Both the position numbers and the translations under genes were made by a program. A stretch of 64,000 nucleotides of DNA, taken from assembly GCF_000224145.3 (NCBI RefSeq), contig NC_020176.2:3617826-3681825 (forward strand). The letters are read 5' to 3'. This document shows positions 1 to 13,200 of this stretch, piece by piece. Numbering within the stretch: the first letter of the stretch is position 1; the number at the start of each line of letters is the position of its first letter. This stretch comes from Ciona intestinalis. Lineage: Eukaryota > Chordata > Ascidiacea > Phlebobranchia > Cionidae. The notes under the pieces are model-generated. The model did no database searches. It was not told the DNA's origin and was given only the letters and a program-made list of their open reading frames with translations.

Positions 1-3000
1 CATATTATAGACATGAAATGTTTATATCTTGGAAAGTCAAAACAAGAAGCACATAAACGCAAAATACCAAAAAGACAGAAACTATACAACGGCTAACCGA
101 CTTGTAAACACAATTTGTATACAACGAAAACACAACTTTTTAATTTAAATGCTACGTGATCGCTTTGTAGGTAATAAGGGAATACGTTCGTCCTACATGT
201 TGTACTGTGTATGGTGCAAATGTTACTCAAATAAGTATTGAATTCAAATAAAATCAATAGTAGCAAAATTACAGACAGGGTCTGTGGTAAACCAACCCAT
301 GTTAGTTTAAAATGTTGCCTATATGGCACATTTTGATTAGCACGAATATACTCCAATACGATCTATGATATATACTCATGTTGTAAAATGACCAATACTA
401 AAACTCGATAAATGTTTTAATACTCAAAAGAGACACTTAAACCCCAGATTACAATAAATGTTATTGCTTTGCTTTCTTATATTGCCGAAAATTATGGTCT
501 TAAAACTGGTATGTATAGAGAAAGAAGTCTTGGTTTAAAGTGGTTGCCTGTCTGACCTTGGTAGTTGAGATTATCAAGGGAATTCTATTCTTATCATTAT
601 CTTGCCAGACAAGCTGCTCTGTATCCTGTTTAGCGACATGTGGAAAATAACTGCGGAATGACGTCACGCCCACCGCAGTGACGTCATCAAAACAGAAATT
701 GTTTATGTCTATGAGAACTCGCAATGATGTATCTGTCGCGTTAAGTTGTAAAATATCCAGCACAATAAAAAACTGAATAAAATACGAATTGCAGAAATTA
801 ACTTTGTTTTTAAATGGTTTATTTTTGTTTTAGCATGATGACAAACCTTACTGCAACATCCCGTGTTATTCCGCTCTCTTCGGTCCCAAAGGTAGGTACA
901 AACCACATGAATGCTTCCGTCACTTACACATAGTCACTTGGGCTGATGTGTTATGCTTTCTGATGACAATCTAATCATCTCATCTCCTTTTATTGACACG
1001 TAACACTGTGGAATAAAAAGGAATACCGTTAGTCCACAATATCCCATATTTCCTGGTCTTGTTTTTACCGTTAACAACGCTTCTTTAAAGTTGCAATTAT
1101 ACGGTTGTATAAATATGTAATAATCTTTGTTTACTACAAAACTGGAAAGTAAAAGAAGACGAAACATGTACCATCTTTCCCCCGTTTTACGCACTATGTA
1201 CTCCGCTCTTTGTAATAGCAAAGATCTTTATATTACAAAGTTACGAATACTCAAAATACGACAATTAAATACACACGATTGAAACCTCATCTTCCAGGTT
1301 ATGGACATGGTGGAACTGAGAGTCACAGCTACGAAGCTGCTCCAAGGAAGTAAAACCAACCAAACCCATCTATACTGTATATCTTAGAACCCTCTAAGCT
1401 AAGCACGCTCCGTATAACTCAACCCACAAAATACACAACAGCAGTGAAATACACACAACCTGTAAAGTTACATTACCGCAATTTTAAGATAAAAATGAAT
1501 CAAAAAATGAATATTTTTCAAAATTTAAACACCATGTTATTTTAAAAAAGGAAATTGGTCAGAGCACTTAAAAATTTATGCTGCATATTTACATTCATGT
1601 ATCTGTAACATTGCACGTTTTTTATCTACCGAATTAAATGAGTTCTTGTTTGGTATGCAAATTAGAGAACTTCTCTCAAAATTATATACTGTATAATTAG
1701 CATGTGTTTACTAAAGTATATGAATGTGTATGTATACCTATGTATATACAACCAGCCATGGTAAGGACTGAGTTCATGTATATATCAAGTCAAAAATATA
1801 CCAGAAACGCACAATACTAAACATTTTGTTGTTTTGAGTAAGCTGGCCGAGGTTTGAACCTTCGCCTCCCAAAGAACGTCGTTGTTTTTGTCTCTGTGTT
1901 TCCAATGGTATTAACTGCAAACAAAGTTGTTGTTAACTCCACGAAAATTGTTCCACGTCGTGTTGTACTTTGCTCCTGCACTTTGAACAGCAGCTGGGTG
2001 CGGCAGTAGTCAATTACAATGAAAAGGCTGCAAAGGTTAAATAAATATTTAATTAGAGTCCAATTACGGAAAACGAAAGCACTCCCTTGGCAGTTTACTA
2101 AGAAACACGTGAAATTAATCAAACTTTTTACAAATATAAATAAACCTTTCTTTGACATTACAAGCACCGTCAATAAATATTACTTTAAAAAAATATAAAA
2201 AATGTTTTTCTAAAGTTCAACCGCTAGATGCCAGTAAAGGGCAACGTATTAATGTCACCTTTGTTTTGAAACTGTAAACCGAACTCAACGGTTTTATCCC
2301 ACGAGGTGACATTACACAAAGGATGATGCAATCTAAAGCAAGCGATAATTTTCATAATCATAACAAATAATAACATCCTGTCCGGAATGAATGATGGTGC
2401 AATGTTATTCTGCGTATGTTTTGCTTTCAGCAATAGTTCAGTTGCAATACCTCGCTGTGACTAGAGGACAAATTAAATGCACTCCTATCGTCCACTTTCG
2501 TTAGTATTTTTTAGAGCAAAACTAAAAAAATAGCTCAAATTCTCATGTAGCCATAATAAAGAGGTCATTTTAATTTTATTCACAGTTAAGGCGGCATTGT
2601 ATTTTTAAATATATTTTGTTAGTTGTTTTAGTGTACTGTAAACACACTTACTGTTGGTTTGTCGTTTTTATTGGAAAACATGAACATTTTAACACCGTAT
2701 ATGGTAACATGTTTCAGTAATTGTATGCAACACAGCGCAAAGAGGTTTATCTCAGTTGCTGGTAGTTACCCCAAAGTTGACCTATTTTCCGCGAAAACAT
2801 TATACTGATATTGCAACAAGGCCACGCGTCCGTTATAACCCGGGTATTGGAACATTTCATGGCGCGAGAGAATCACCGAAACTTTTCCTCTCTCAATTGA
2901 GAGGGTGTTTCTGCTTTGTGACGTCATAGTTGAGGCGTGTTTCATTGTGACGCGCCTCCTTTTGCGGAATTCGCGTCGAGTCATGCGTTGTCACGCTGAG

Positions 3001-3429
3001 AGCGTAGAAAGGGAACAGAAATAGCAAAAAGTTCTTTGTCTTTTCCATAAACGGCGATTCCATTGTTTGAAATACAATCTGAGGAATGTCCGCAAAACAT
3101 GAATCTGTTATGACACTATAAATAAGAATTCACAAATAATCCATTAAAGGCATGGCTATTACCAACTAATAAAGAAACTCGCAAAACATGAATTTATAAA
3201 AATGAAACTACAACGGAAATATAAGTTTAATTGGAATAAAAAATCTACACGATTGATATGTTGTTAGCGGTAATGTGGTAATGTTTCATATTTTAATGTC
3301 CGGTAAATACAGAAGTTGATGGAAAAGTTTTCAATGGAAACGGAAATGAGTTTCAGCCGTTCGACGTTGGGAAATCGTTTCGGGGATCCCCAGTCGAACA
3401 CCAAAGAGTTGGGGAGATTGCGCAAGAGA
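1..3429. other. Intergenic, no supported gene
   Basis: AT-rich DNA in which all open frames are short and lack recognisable protein families or consistent splice signals. It holds a degraded MITE copy (about 1002-1190) and three TGACGTCA palindromes (659, 679, 2919). A segment near 1840-2000 has a B-box-like GGTTCAAACC on the minus strand and may be an old SINE piece; I could not confirm it. Confidence 0.6.
1002..1190 (+). mobile_element. Degraded copy of the GTGGGG MITE family
   Basis: The block follows the same order of landmarks as the better copies at 50984 and 52393: a CACTGTGG-like left end, then CATATTTCCTGGTC with TGTTTT, then TTAACAA, then ATAATCTTTGTTTACTAC, then a C-rich right end. 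It is clearly more diverged than the 50-52 kb copies, so it is probably an older insertion. No coding capacity. Confidence 0.45.
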
Positions 3430-3560
3430 AAGAAATCGCGCGCGGGTCATGAGACTTTACCACGTGACTTCCTTATATGGATTATTTACCTCGTGACGAA
3501 GCAACGAGCGCCGCGCGTCTATAAATACGAGTGGTTGGCTGTTGCGTCACTTTAGTCACA
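3430..3560 (+). promoter_or_regulatory. TATA-containing promoter-like block
   Basis: A locally GC-rich stretch contains the E-box CACGTG (3461-3466), a GC-rich run and a TATA box TATAAATA (3520-3527), followed about 30 bases later by a plausible transcription start region with a TGCGTCAC motif. The arrangement suits a plus-strand core promoter. No convincing gene follows it; the only notable downstream frame is a 48-codon ORF at 3769. The promoter role is inferred from motifs only. Confidence 0.35.
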
Positions 3561-3768
3561 TCACTAGGCTTGGTGTGGTACTCCTGCGTTTATCTGTACT
3601 TTGATCAAGAATGGAAGGCCTCATTCAGCTTGGGTTTTAGCCAACGTGCTGGAACTCGGATTATAACATTGTCGCTGGACGAGGAAAGAAATCAACATAG
3701 AAGTTATTACGTCTGCAAAAAACTGTATTTTATCGCCCCAAGAAAGTTTAAACTTTGTATTTTTGAGA

Positions 3769-3915
3769 ATGCTCGTCTTCCGCTACACAGCGGATGAAGT
3801 AGTCCGTGGAAAAGTGTCAGAGGTTGGCCTTCAAGAACAAAGCAAGTCCAATCCTCGATCGAAATGCAAGGAAAGCAACGACGCAAGAGCGTTTGACCGA
3901 GGACGGGTCGCTTGA
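3769..3915 (+). CDS. Short ORF downstream of TATA block, unknown
   Basis: A 48-codon ATG-initiated frame beginning MLVFRYTADEVVRGK, about 240 bases after the TATA box at 3520. It is polar and basic, with no signal peptide, membrane segment or family I recognise. It is somewhat richer in GC than its surroundings. It could be a microprotein, an unspliced first exon, or chance; several ATGs precede it, which weakens the case. I would not annotate it as a gene without transcript support. Confidence 0.15.
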   Translation: MLVFRYTADEVVRGKVSEVGLQEQSKSNPRSKCKESNDARAFDRGRVA

Positions 3916-6900
3916 GTGGTGGTAGAACAAATTTGAACATGTATAAAGTCAAAATGACAATGTTCACTTATACTTGACCACACTTAACGCCCGCTTTCCA
4001 CAATGACACAGTCTTCTACAAGACAATACCTACATATACATATACGCTTGTACAGTTCAGCGCCGCCAGAGGATATCTTTCCCCTGGCAATGGTGCATTT
4101 CCCGGTGTTAGCGTATGTAGATAGCTTCAAACAAAACAGCAAAAAAATATAGTGCCGAAAACTCGCATCTGAAAACTCGAGGACTCAAAAGGCTGAAGAG
4201 GGAATTCTTTGCGAAAAAAAGATGGCATCGTGTTTTACTTCATTGAAGTGAAGTAACTTCACCCCTACTGTATACAATGCTAAGGTAAATTTAATGAATG
4301 TACTAATGAAGTTTATATCCGTACTGTATTATACCCGCGTATACCGAATTTTGATGTAACACCTCAATAACCAAGTCTTTTATTTTATAGATTCAGCATT
4401 CGATCTTAGCTACCAATCATCGATTTGTTTTTGTAACAATTGAAATCGTATACTATTCGTTTACTTTGTGCCAATTTTCAATTGTGTTTTGTGTTTAGTT
4501 CTCGGTATCTCGATATTGCTTATGAATTATTCGTTGAACAAATTACACAATTCTATTACACAATGTGCCATTGTTTTTGTTTCAATAAAAATACATTCTG
4601 GAGATTTCAGCTTCAGTTTTGGCTTCTTACGAAAAGTATTGTGATCATGCTTATATGCCTAAAAGTGACACACAAGACTTATAGGGATAGAGAAAACGTT
4701 TCGTGCGCGGGAAGCACAATGTTTATGCTATATATATCACACCAGTTCGGCCTCCCGACATGATAAAAGTAACCTGCGTCATAGTTTACCAAGAATTGAT
4801 CACTGTGGTGGGGAAGCACGCGAAACCACCGGCGCTATAAATGTTATATAATGAATGATCGGAATGTGCTGATGTGGGTGGATAACTACTTGGTACACGC
4901 GTTTGAAGAGTGCTAAAGGAATGTTTGGTGTGTATGTCGCAACCTATGTTATATAGGGTGGGAATGTAGCGAATGTACAAAGAAATTAGTTAATAAATAC
5001 CTGGAACGTAGGGCTACGTACTTCAGGGATCCACATTCACGTAAACACACATACCTGGGATATAACGGTATCAAGTATTCTAAATATTTTGTAAGGAATG
5101 TCACCACAGCACATTACATACGTAAATTGTGTAATTATGTCCACGTGTCGCTTATTTATTCATGTGAGTGGCAACTGTTTCTATTTGGACATAACTAGAG
5201 ACATAAGTGTGGCAACTAGTCCCGTGTTGAAGTTAGTTATAACAATGACAGCGCATGTGCTCGCGAATGTTCGGCCTATTGTTATGACAATCGATTATTG
5301 TGACGTCACAACACTCATTCTCGCTTTCCATGGAGGGCGCTCGTGTTGTATCTCCCGAAACAAAACGCGGGCGCTTGTTTCAATGAGCCGGGAAATGTCT
5401 TTTACAGTCGATGGCATTGTTAACACTAAAACCGACGTTTTTTAGCTCGAAAAAACGGTTGATTATTACAACACATCTTCGTATCCAGTATACCTGCCAA
5501 ACTAGCACGCGCTTGAAGTGTGATGTTAATCGGTTTGTTTAGACTTGCCTAGACACGCCCGGGCGGCATGTATAGGCAACGTTGCGCAACACGGCGGCAA
5601 AGTAAAGGGAGATTCCCGGTTACGTCTTTATAATCGTGCGTCGCTATTATGAACGCCACAATAAGATTTAAGCTACTGGAATGAGCAGCAAAATTAGAAG
5701 TGAAAGAAATGAAAAATATTACAAACATTTCTTCGATATTTCCCGTCAATTGCCATGGATTGAATGCAGAAAATGCACAAAGTTTAAAACGAAGAAACCC
5801 GTAAAAACGAAAAGCATCTTCTTTTAAAACACAAAACTGTCTCTGTGATCAAACACCGTCAGTAACAAACTGCCAAAGCGAGGAGAGCAACGCAGCTTGA
5901 GCTTTTGCATTGCTGACAAGCGATCATGGAACGCCAAAAACAAACAACAAGCATTCGACCCCCAGGAGTCAACGGTTCGACGAGGGGTTAAAGCAGTTGC
6001 TGCACAACTTCATAAAACATTGCCATCGAAATTTATAAATCCATAAAAGGCGTGTGGTTCTGTGAAACCGGATTCTCTCGATTGGCGTTTTATTTGTTTG
6101 ACCTCCCGTGGTAGTTTAATTCAACCAACACGAACAAATACACGTTAGAAAAACAAAGACAACGTGACCATATTTAGACAATGCCTGCGTTCCGTCCTTA
6201 AGCTGTCGTCACTACGTTGTTAAGTATTTTATTACTGAAAAAAATTGTTTAATCAAAAGATTTATTTTCAAAAACAATTCCATCCACCAACTTATATAGG
6301 CCTGCTGTTTAAGTTTTTATTAAAGGCACTTGACTTTTATGATCAATTATTTAACCTATCGTCGGAATCGATATGACTCCGCCTATTTATCACGCGGGTT
6401 TAATTCCGACAGCAAGTTTGAGGCAATCTCTGGGCTGTAAATTTAAATTCAGACAAACCAATGTGTAAGCATAAGTGAACAAAAATGCACCACAAATTGT
6501 TGCAATGTCTCATGCGACGGGTGACAGACAAGGTTTAAGATGTAATCAAAGAATTTTAATACATGCTGTGTTAAGCCGCTTAAATTACGGATAGCTTTGC
6601 GGTTCGAAGTTGACGAATCTATACCTGCAGACGTCGAGACATTTCTGGCACATTCCTACTAATTAAATACCTACCATACATTACACACGGCAGTCATATA
6701 GTTGGCCGTATTGGGTTAGGATTTCCTATACGCTCTCAGCAATGTAAGTAGTTAAAATTTTCAGCATCTTTGATCAAAGCGGCTTGAACATAAAGGGACA
6801 TGAATCCGACGTAACCGGCCCATGTTTCGAATACGTGCTTGGTATGCACTTTGTTTTTGATTATTTATGTAACGTTTATGTAACTCTCCTATTCGCAACA

Positions 6901-8692
6901 CACTGAAAAACTCGACCCCGCACATTTACTGGTCTGTGTTACTCCTTGCATTTCTCTTTGATTCTCCTACTTCTCTCTCTCTTTTATTTTCGATTTCAAC
7001 TGTGTTAGCAATGGAATTTTTTGTTTGTAGTGGAATTAACGACACTTTTCGATTGCCAACTACCTAATGATATATTAGCTTCTCGGCTTGAAACTTTACC
7101 ACCAACACCTGTAATAAACGAAAGTTAATTAAACGCTTTCAGCAGTTTTCTGTTTTGTAATCGAATGTTTTCACCGGTTTTCAAAATAAGAGCTGTGTAC
7201 TTTCGTAGGATATAGTGCTTTAAATAATGCGTTCCCGTTCCGATTGAAACCCGAAACTGTATTGAAACTGCTTTTGTATTGCCAGCCGTGCGGCGCCATC
7301 GAAACTGCTGTGGTAGGGAAATTACGTTTCTCTGCTTATGAAACGAAAACAAGTAGATGGTAAAAATGAAATAAAAAACAGATTTTGTAAAGCTTTTTAA
7401 CAACCTATTTTGAATGATGTTGAATCATCTTAAACCAAGCTAAAAATGGTATGCGTTTATTTATGACTTGTAAAATGGCCCTGCGATAAGAATATCTGAT
7501 CAAACCTCAAAAATATTCCCACTGCAGAACATTTGTCCATTAAAAAATCCCGAAAAATTGACTCGTATCATTACGGAATTTGGCGAAACACACGCCCACA
7601 TACGAAATGAAGTCACGGGAACCAAAATATTAAAATTTAATGCAGTCATGTGCATGTCACGAGGCCTTTTATAAGCCACAAATTTCCGCAGCCCCGGGCG
7701 CTCTCAAATAAACTGTAACGGGCATTTCGGTCTAAAATTCCCGACTAAAATTGGATTAAGAAGCAAATCCACTCCAATTTTAGTAGCACTCTTTCGATAT
7801 GTACTGTTGTAATATATCGTGCTCGATACACTTCGGGTATTTTTGTGTACCGGATTTTCCGTCGAGTTATAACTGGCTGAGAAATGAGAAATGCACCGAC
7901 TGATTACTCACCCGAAATTGCGGACGCTTCCGAAATCTAAAGCGAGTTTCCCGGCCACCGGAGACTGACTCGACCTTCAGGAATCTGACTGCGGCTTATA
8001 GGCGGCGACATCTCTCACATGTTGACACAATACCCGCCACCCATTTGCCCATTTCCGTGTTTGCTCTGTGTCGGTCGAATCAAACTTAATTTGGTCTCAG
8101 AAATCAAACCTTCCTTAATGTGAACTGTGCTGAGGTTTACCATTGAAGCGTAAATGTATGAGTCAGTACTACACATGATGGTTGCGTTTGTTTACGGTTG
8201 CGGGCACTCATTTAAGCCCACTTTAAACCTGGTACAGGCGCCCTCTCTACACTTGGTAACACAGGTATTGAGATGTTTAGATTTTTTAACGTTTATTATA
8301 CAAAGATCACACTAAACGTAAAATAAAGTTTGCAAAAAAATAAAACAGTGAAATTTTACATTTGAATATAAAAGTCATATAATCTCAAATGGAGTCAAAA
8401 ACACATCAAATAAATAGAACAAAAAGATACAAATATATCAATGTTGGTTGCGTATATATAATAATACAGGCACGATGTGGATCGTCTTGCTGTGTCATAA
8501 CACGAAGGCACGTATAACTGGAAGACGTGGTTGCGATACGTATTTTCTTTTCTTTAATATTTCGTTCAAGAGGGTTTAATATCTGTTAAATAAGAGGAGA
8601 GCGTTAAAATCTGTACATAATAATAATAATCAATAAATGTAACATTGAAAATAAAAGATTATTTAAAGCAAAAAAATGATGTTTCAATTTAC
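3916..8692. other. Intergenic, no supported gene
   Basis: No open frame here has family similarity or a splice chain. One CRE palindrome TGACGTCA lies at 5301. A perfect 12-bp inverted repeat (7744-7755 with 7773-7784, 17-base loop) is the only obvious secondary structure. The stretch could contain distal regulatory DNA, but nothing proves it. Confidence 0.6.
7744..7784. repeat. 12-bp perfect inverted repeat (hairpin)
   Basis: ACTAAAATTGGA (7744-7755) is repeated as its exact reverse complement TCCAATTTTAGT (7773-7784) around a 17-base spacer. The stem is too short for a typical microRNA precursor and no T-tract follows. It could be a dimeric protein site or a remnant of inverted-repeat ends. 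Confidence 0.4.
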
Positions 8693-8860
8693 CTGATTTG
8701 TGGTAGATAAAAGCCGGATAATTTTGGACATGTTGTCTTGGTCAGTGGCAAGTAATTGGGACCTCTCCTCAAACATTAGAGTCCTTGAGGAACCATTATT
8801 ACAAGCTTGACCAAGAAGGCACAGGGTCACTTGTGCTTTTATTTCGTCGCCAATGAACGC
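8693..8860 (-). pseudogene. Eroded protein-coding remnant, family not recognised
   Basis: On the minus strand a 56-codon open stretch reads like real protein (it includes DEIKAQVTLCLLGQACNNG and DNMSKIIRLLST) and ends at a donor-like CAG|GTAAAT. The DNA just upstream on the same strand (to about 9120) also shows protein-like pieces, but they are interrupted, so the whole looks like a dead copy or fragment. I do not know the parent. It may be a broken host gene copy or part of a mobile element. Confidence 0.35.
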
Positions 8861-10063
8861 TCAAGCATCGATGCTATCCCAGCGTTAAACATCGGAGAAA
8901 ACCGAAATGTTTTCGGTTAACTAATCGACGATAAGCAATTGAAGTGCTCCTTGCTTTTCAACATCAGTTAGTTTCTTCAACTTTGTTTCTTCTCAATAAG
9001 TCTTTATGGCACAGGAGGCCATTGCATAGTAGTGGCATGAGCCCCTGACTTAATAGTCCAATTCACATCCATGAAGATTCTTTGTTGAAATCTTTGAATA
9101 ATCCGTAAACTTCTTTATACCTCCTTTCCAGAGAGCCTCTGAACGGGAATGATGCTCAACGAAACTCAGACCAGCAATTTATACGGCTTGGTTGGCAACC
9201 GCGCCAGCTATCAAACAAATACTGTATAGGAGAGAAGGAAAAAAGGGCAACCGCCTGTCTTCTATTCACAACACAGAGGCCGCGTGGTTCGCGGTATCAC
9301 GGGAGTAAAGGAACCGAAATTAACCGAACTCACTTGGCTAGATACAGGAATGCCAAGTAAGCTGAAAGAATTAATTTGCACAAACCAACTTTGCTTGTGT
9401 ATGAGATCAACATCGCTTTAAAGTTTATCTACCCTTGTTATTTAACTCAATTTCAGGCATCGGTACTTTTGATTTTAAGATGAAAGGCACTTAAAGTTCA
9501 CAGTTAGGCTATGGATGCCTAACACATTACAAGTTGTGAATCCATTAGATAAATATCCCGGGCACGCCCGTCTCGACAGGTTTGCGTCATTAAGTACGAA
9601 CTCCATGTTCGTAGTTATGGGTTTTGATTCGGCCATGGGAGAATGGGAATCAACCAAATAAAACGCGTCATTGGCGTAAGAAAAATCATCAAACAGTTAC
9701 CAATGTGCCATAAGCCGGGGGAAAATGGAGGTAAAATTAGGCAGTATGTTTCAACGGCGTCGGAATTTTCGTTCAGAAATAAACACCCCGCCATGAGACC
9801 TTGGGTTAGAATCACAAACGACAAGTTTATTTTAACGTTGGTCGGTAAAACAAACACAAACGGATAGTGTCCTTCAAAAGACTGCTGCCCCGGGGCGATC
9901 AAAGCGGATGTCATATACACCGCATCCGTTAGAGTGTTGACCAAGTCGATAAACGAAACTTCTGTCATTCAACTGGTTAGCGTGGTCGTGCAGTGAATTC
10001 GTTTCAGTGAGTATTTCGGGTAGGAAAATCCAGTTAATGGGCCTTCCGTTTGGTTATTTTCAG

Positions 10064-10209
10064 CTAAATCGACCCGAGGACGTTCTCGAACATGAGGTCA
10101 ACGGCAGCGAGGTGTTCCTGCTTCTTAAGCCGCCGGAGACCAACACCTGCTCGTTCCGGAAGGCACGGACGGTTAAAGGAGAAAAAGGAGGGCAGGGGCC
10201 GCTTATCCT
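10064..10209 (+). CDS. Isolated exon-like block, unassigned
   Basis: A 146-base segment is bounded by a good acceptor (TTTGGTTATTTTCAG) and a good donor (CCT|GTGAGATT). It is open in one plus frame (LNRPEDVLEHEVNGSEVFLL at its start) and is much richer in GC, especially at third positions, than the surrounding DNA, as real exons in this window are. The minus strand is also largely open, so the strand is not certain. I recognise no family and found no partner exons on either side. It could be an exon of an undetected gene, a pseudo-exon, or a GC-rich regulatory element. Confidence 0.2.
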
Positions 10210-13200
10210 GTGAGATTAATCACTAGGATTTGCGCCGGTGCTTGAACTTGGAGGCGCGTCGCGGTCGTTTCACTTATGCGTTTAAGCGTTTTGATCAATC
10301 GCACCGGCAGCACATTTGTAGTCAGGCTCGATCGGGCAGAAGTAGCAGCCGTTTCCGCAAACGAGCCTATTGTTGACGTTTTAATGAGAAACTTCCACCA
10401 ACGCGTGACTCAATCGCAGCCAGCGGTTAGATATACAAGCCACACACGAAGCAGTTCGGAGGCTTTGAACGGTCAATAACAACTTGTATACATTGGAACC
10501 CCACCTGGGTAGAATCGCCCATCGATGATGAATTGGTCATGCTGGGTCACATTTAAACCGGTTCCCACGATGGGAAGCGCTGCCATATAAGCTTAAAACA
10601 AGTATCAGTCGTACTGGCTCGTCTTTGGTCACATTCCAACCAACATATTTGTACAGAAATACCAGAACAGCATTTCAACAGCGGAATTTATGTAGCCATG
10701 TGTAAACACAACCCATAGCTTTTTAATGTAAACATTCTTTACAATCAAACATATTTTGAATGTTAAGCATTATATAAAACGTTACCCGATGATTCAATTT
10801 GTTAAATATTAATTACAAGTGTCAATCCACATGCATTTAGATGCGAGGGACGGTACAACTTTAGTATTGAGATGCTATTTTATTGATATCGGCAGTAATA
10901 CATTATTACCCGGTTGAGCTATATATCGTTATTTTGCACTCGACCTGTTACACCTTTAACCCTCATCCTTTACGCGGTTGGCGCGTAGCCTGTAAAACAT
11001 ATAAACATGGGTGCAAATCAGATCACCAAACTGTTTGGACAAGATCAAATTTAGAAGCACGTAACATTTTCCCAACCGCGTGATGGTCGCAAATTGCCCC
11101 ACACGCCCGCAAAACCTGTTTATATTATTGCAACGAACCCATATCGTGTTGCGGAGCCTCTATTTTTACCACAGCGAGTTGCTTTTGCTCTAGAGCTTCG
11201 CCCTTGTATTTATTGAAACACCTTGTTTAAGATTTAACAGCGACGGACGCTTACCTAACCCCAAACAAACAGGGTGTAAATTTGCAAAAGATTTTGCTCC
11301 TTAAATTTTAACGCCGTTATTATTGTTAGTACTAGCAAATCGATAGGCTTGGCGAAAACAAACAATTCTAGGAAAGAGTGCGAACAGTCAAGGTTACCAA
11401 AATAATCGTAAATACCGACTTCATGTACATTCCTATTCTGTTACAGACATTTGTTTAGAGTGACATGTAATTAGTGGTATTTGGATCATGTTTATGTAGC
11501 ACAGTCATTTAGAATAATATAGCAGTGGACCTGATGGTGTCTGCTGATGGCGCATGTCAAACGCTAAGTTCAAGTATCAGATCAAAACATTGTTTAATTG
11601 GGAGGCGTTGAAACACAAGCTGGTTTCTGCGAAGGTTTTATTTCTACCAAGGCCACCAAGATATTTGAAGCAATAAAACCCAAGGTATGTCGTAAACAGG
11701 CCGCCTCAAAGAAATGGAAAAGATTCTCCCTGTTGGTCTTAATTATCGACCTATCCAGGGGAGCTCATTGTCGCTGACCCACCAGCCTTGAATCCGCGAA
11801 GCAAATTACACATCGTTCCGATTTAATCCTCGTAATTAAAAGTTAAGTGGCCTTGGTAAGAAGCGAAGGAACATACGATTCTAGGTATCATAATTACAGG
11901 ATTGGTGGAGAGATAAGCTCTGAACGGTCACGACGGGAAACTGCATAAACCGCAGATTGCTTTTACTTGGTAGGGACAGAGTAAACATTCCTTCGAATCA
12001 GTACAAGTGGTCGGAAAAGGCAAATCACTCGACCCGCGACTTGTGTTGTTTATGCGGTTGGTAATATAGGGCACGAGCCTGCATGGCCGACCTTATGTAA
12101 TTTATTTTTTCCTGGTCAGAGTAAATACCGTGCAGTGTATGTATGTAAATGATCTGAAAATATAACAACGAAACCTGAGCGCGATTTGACTTGCGGTCAA
12201 ATGAGTTTGGAAATATTCGCAATGCGACATATCCCGCGTTTATAAGCAAGCAGATATAACTTATCGATCTGATAAAAAATACACTAAAATCGAATGTAAT
12301 CCAATTTCGCAAACGCAAGACCAAGAAATACAATAAAGTCTTGCGTTAAAATGTTCTTATTTATAAATTAGAAACTGTATGTTTAGCTTTACACCGACGT
12401 TTGATTCACTCGTCTACGTTTTTGTAACAGATTGTCCAAAAACACATTTTAAAACCCAAAATAAACCAAAATAGGGGCATCAAGTAGTTATCAGTAATTC
12501 ATTAACAGAAAACCATGGAAATTTAAGGGTCAGAATACTTAATTCAGTGCCGTGTTATTCGCTTCAGTTTACTGTAACTTTGAGCGTTGCTACTGCCAAC
12601 TATGACCAACAATAAGACGGAGTTAGGTCAGGAATTATTATCTTTCACATCTTTAGCGTTTTAAGCCAGACACGAGCTTTGGCAGTTCCGGTAAATGCGC
12701 ATTGTGTGCTCCGCTGTGTTTGACCAACGTTGTGTGACGTCAATTGGGAGGTCTTATGACGTCAGGGGGTAAACAAATAAATATTACCACTCTCACTGGT
12801 CACGTGTATGTTTGGTGTAATTATTTTCAAGAATTCAGTAAAATCCCAGGGTTACAGCTGCTGAAGCGTATATCGCGTACGTCAGTCTCCTGTCAGCGTC
12901 AAAAAGTGTTGGCATATCTGTACTGTGGAAAACGAGCATATGGAAAAAAATGAAGAAAGCCTACGCCTGTCGCGTCACTAAGTCCTTCTATGACGTAAAT
13001 GGTTTAAGATGAACGTACGTATGTGTGCCATTGATTAAATTCAAGATTACATTTTCATCAATTGGTTGACAAACGTTTAAGTGGGTTTACTTATTGCGGA
13101 CAACTTACCGGCTAATTCGTTTTTATTTTATATGGGTGAGGTACTTCGTATAAGTGGTTGTGTTTTTGGGAGCCGAACCTACGTAAGTCATGCAAATCTA

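Noticed and set aside
1817-2173. 118-codon minus-strand ORF as a gene
   Set aside because: The peptide is low-complexity (Thr runs), and the DNA carries a B-box-like GGTTCAAACC; more likely a repeat fragment than a gene.
9615-9968. 117-codon minus-strand ORF
   Set aside because: No family resemblance and no splice partners; other frames are also open there, so it is probably composition-driven.
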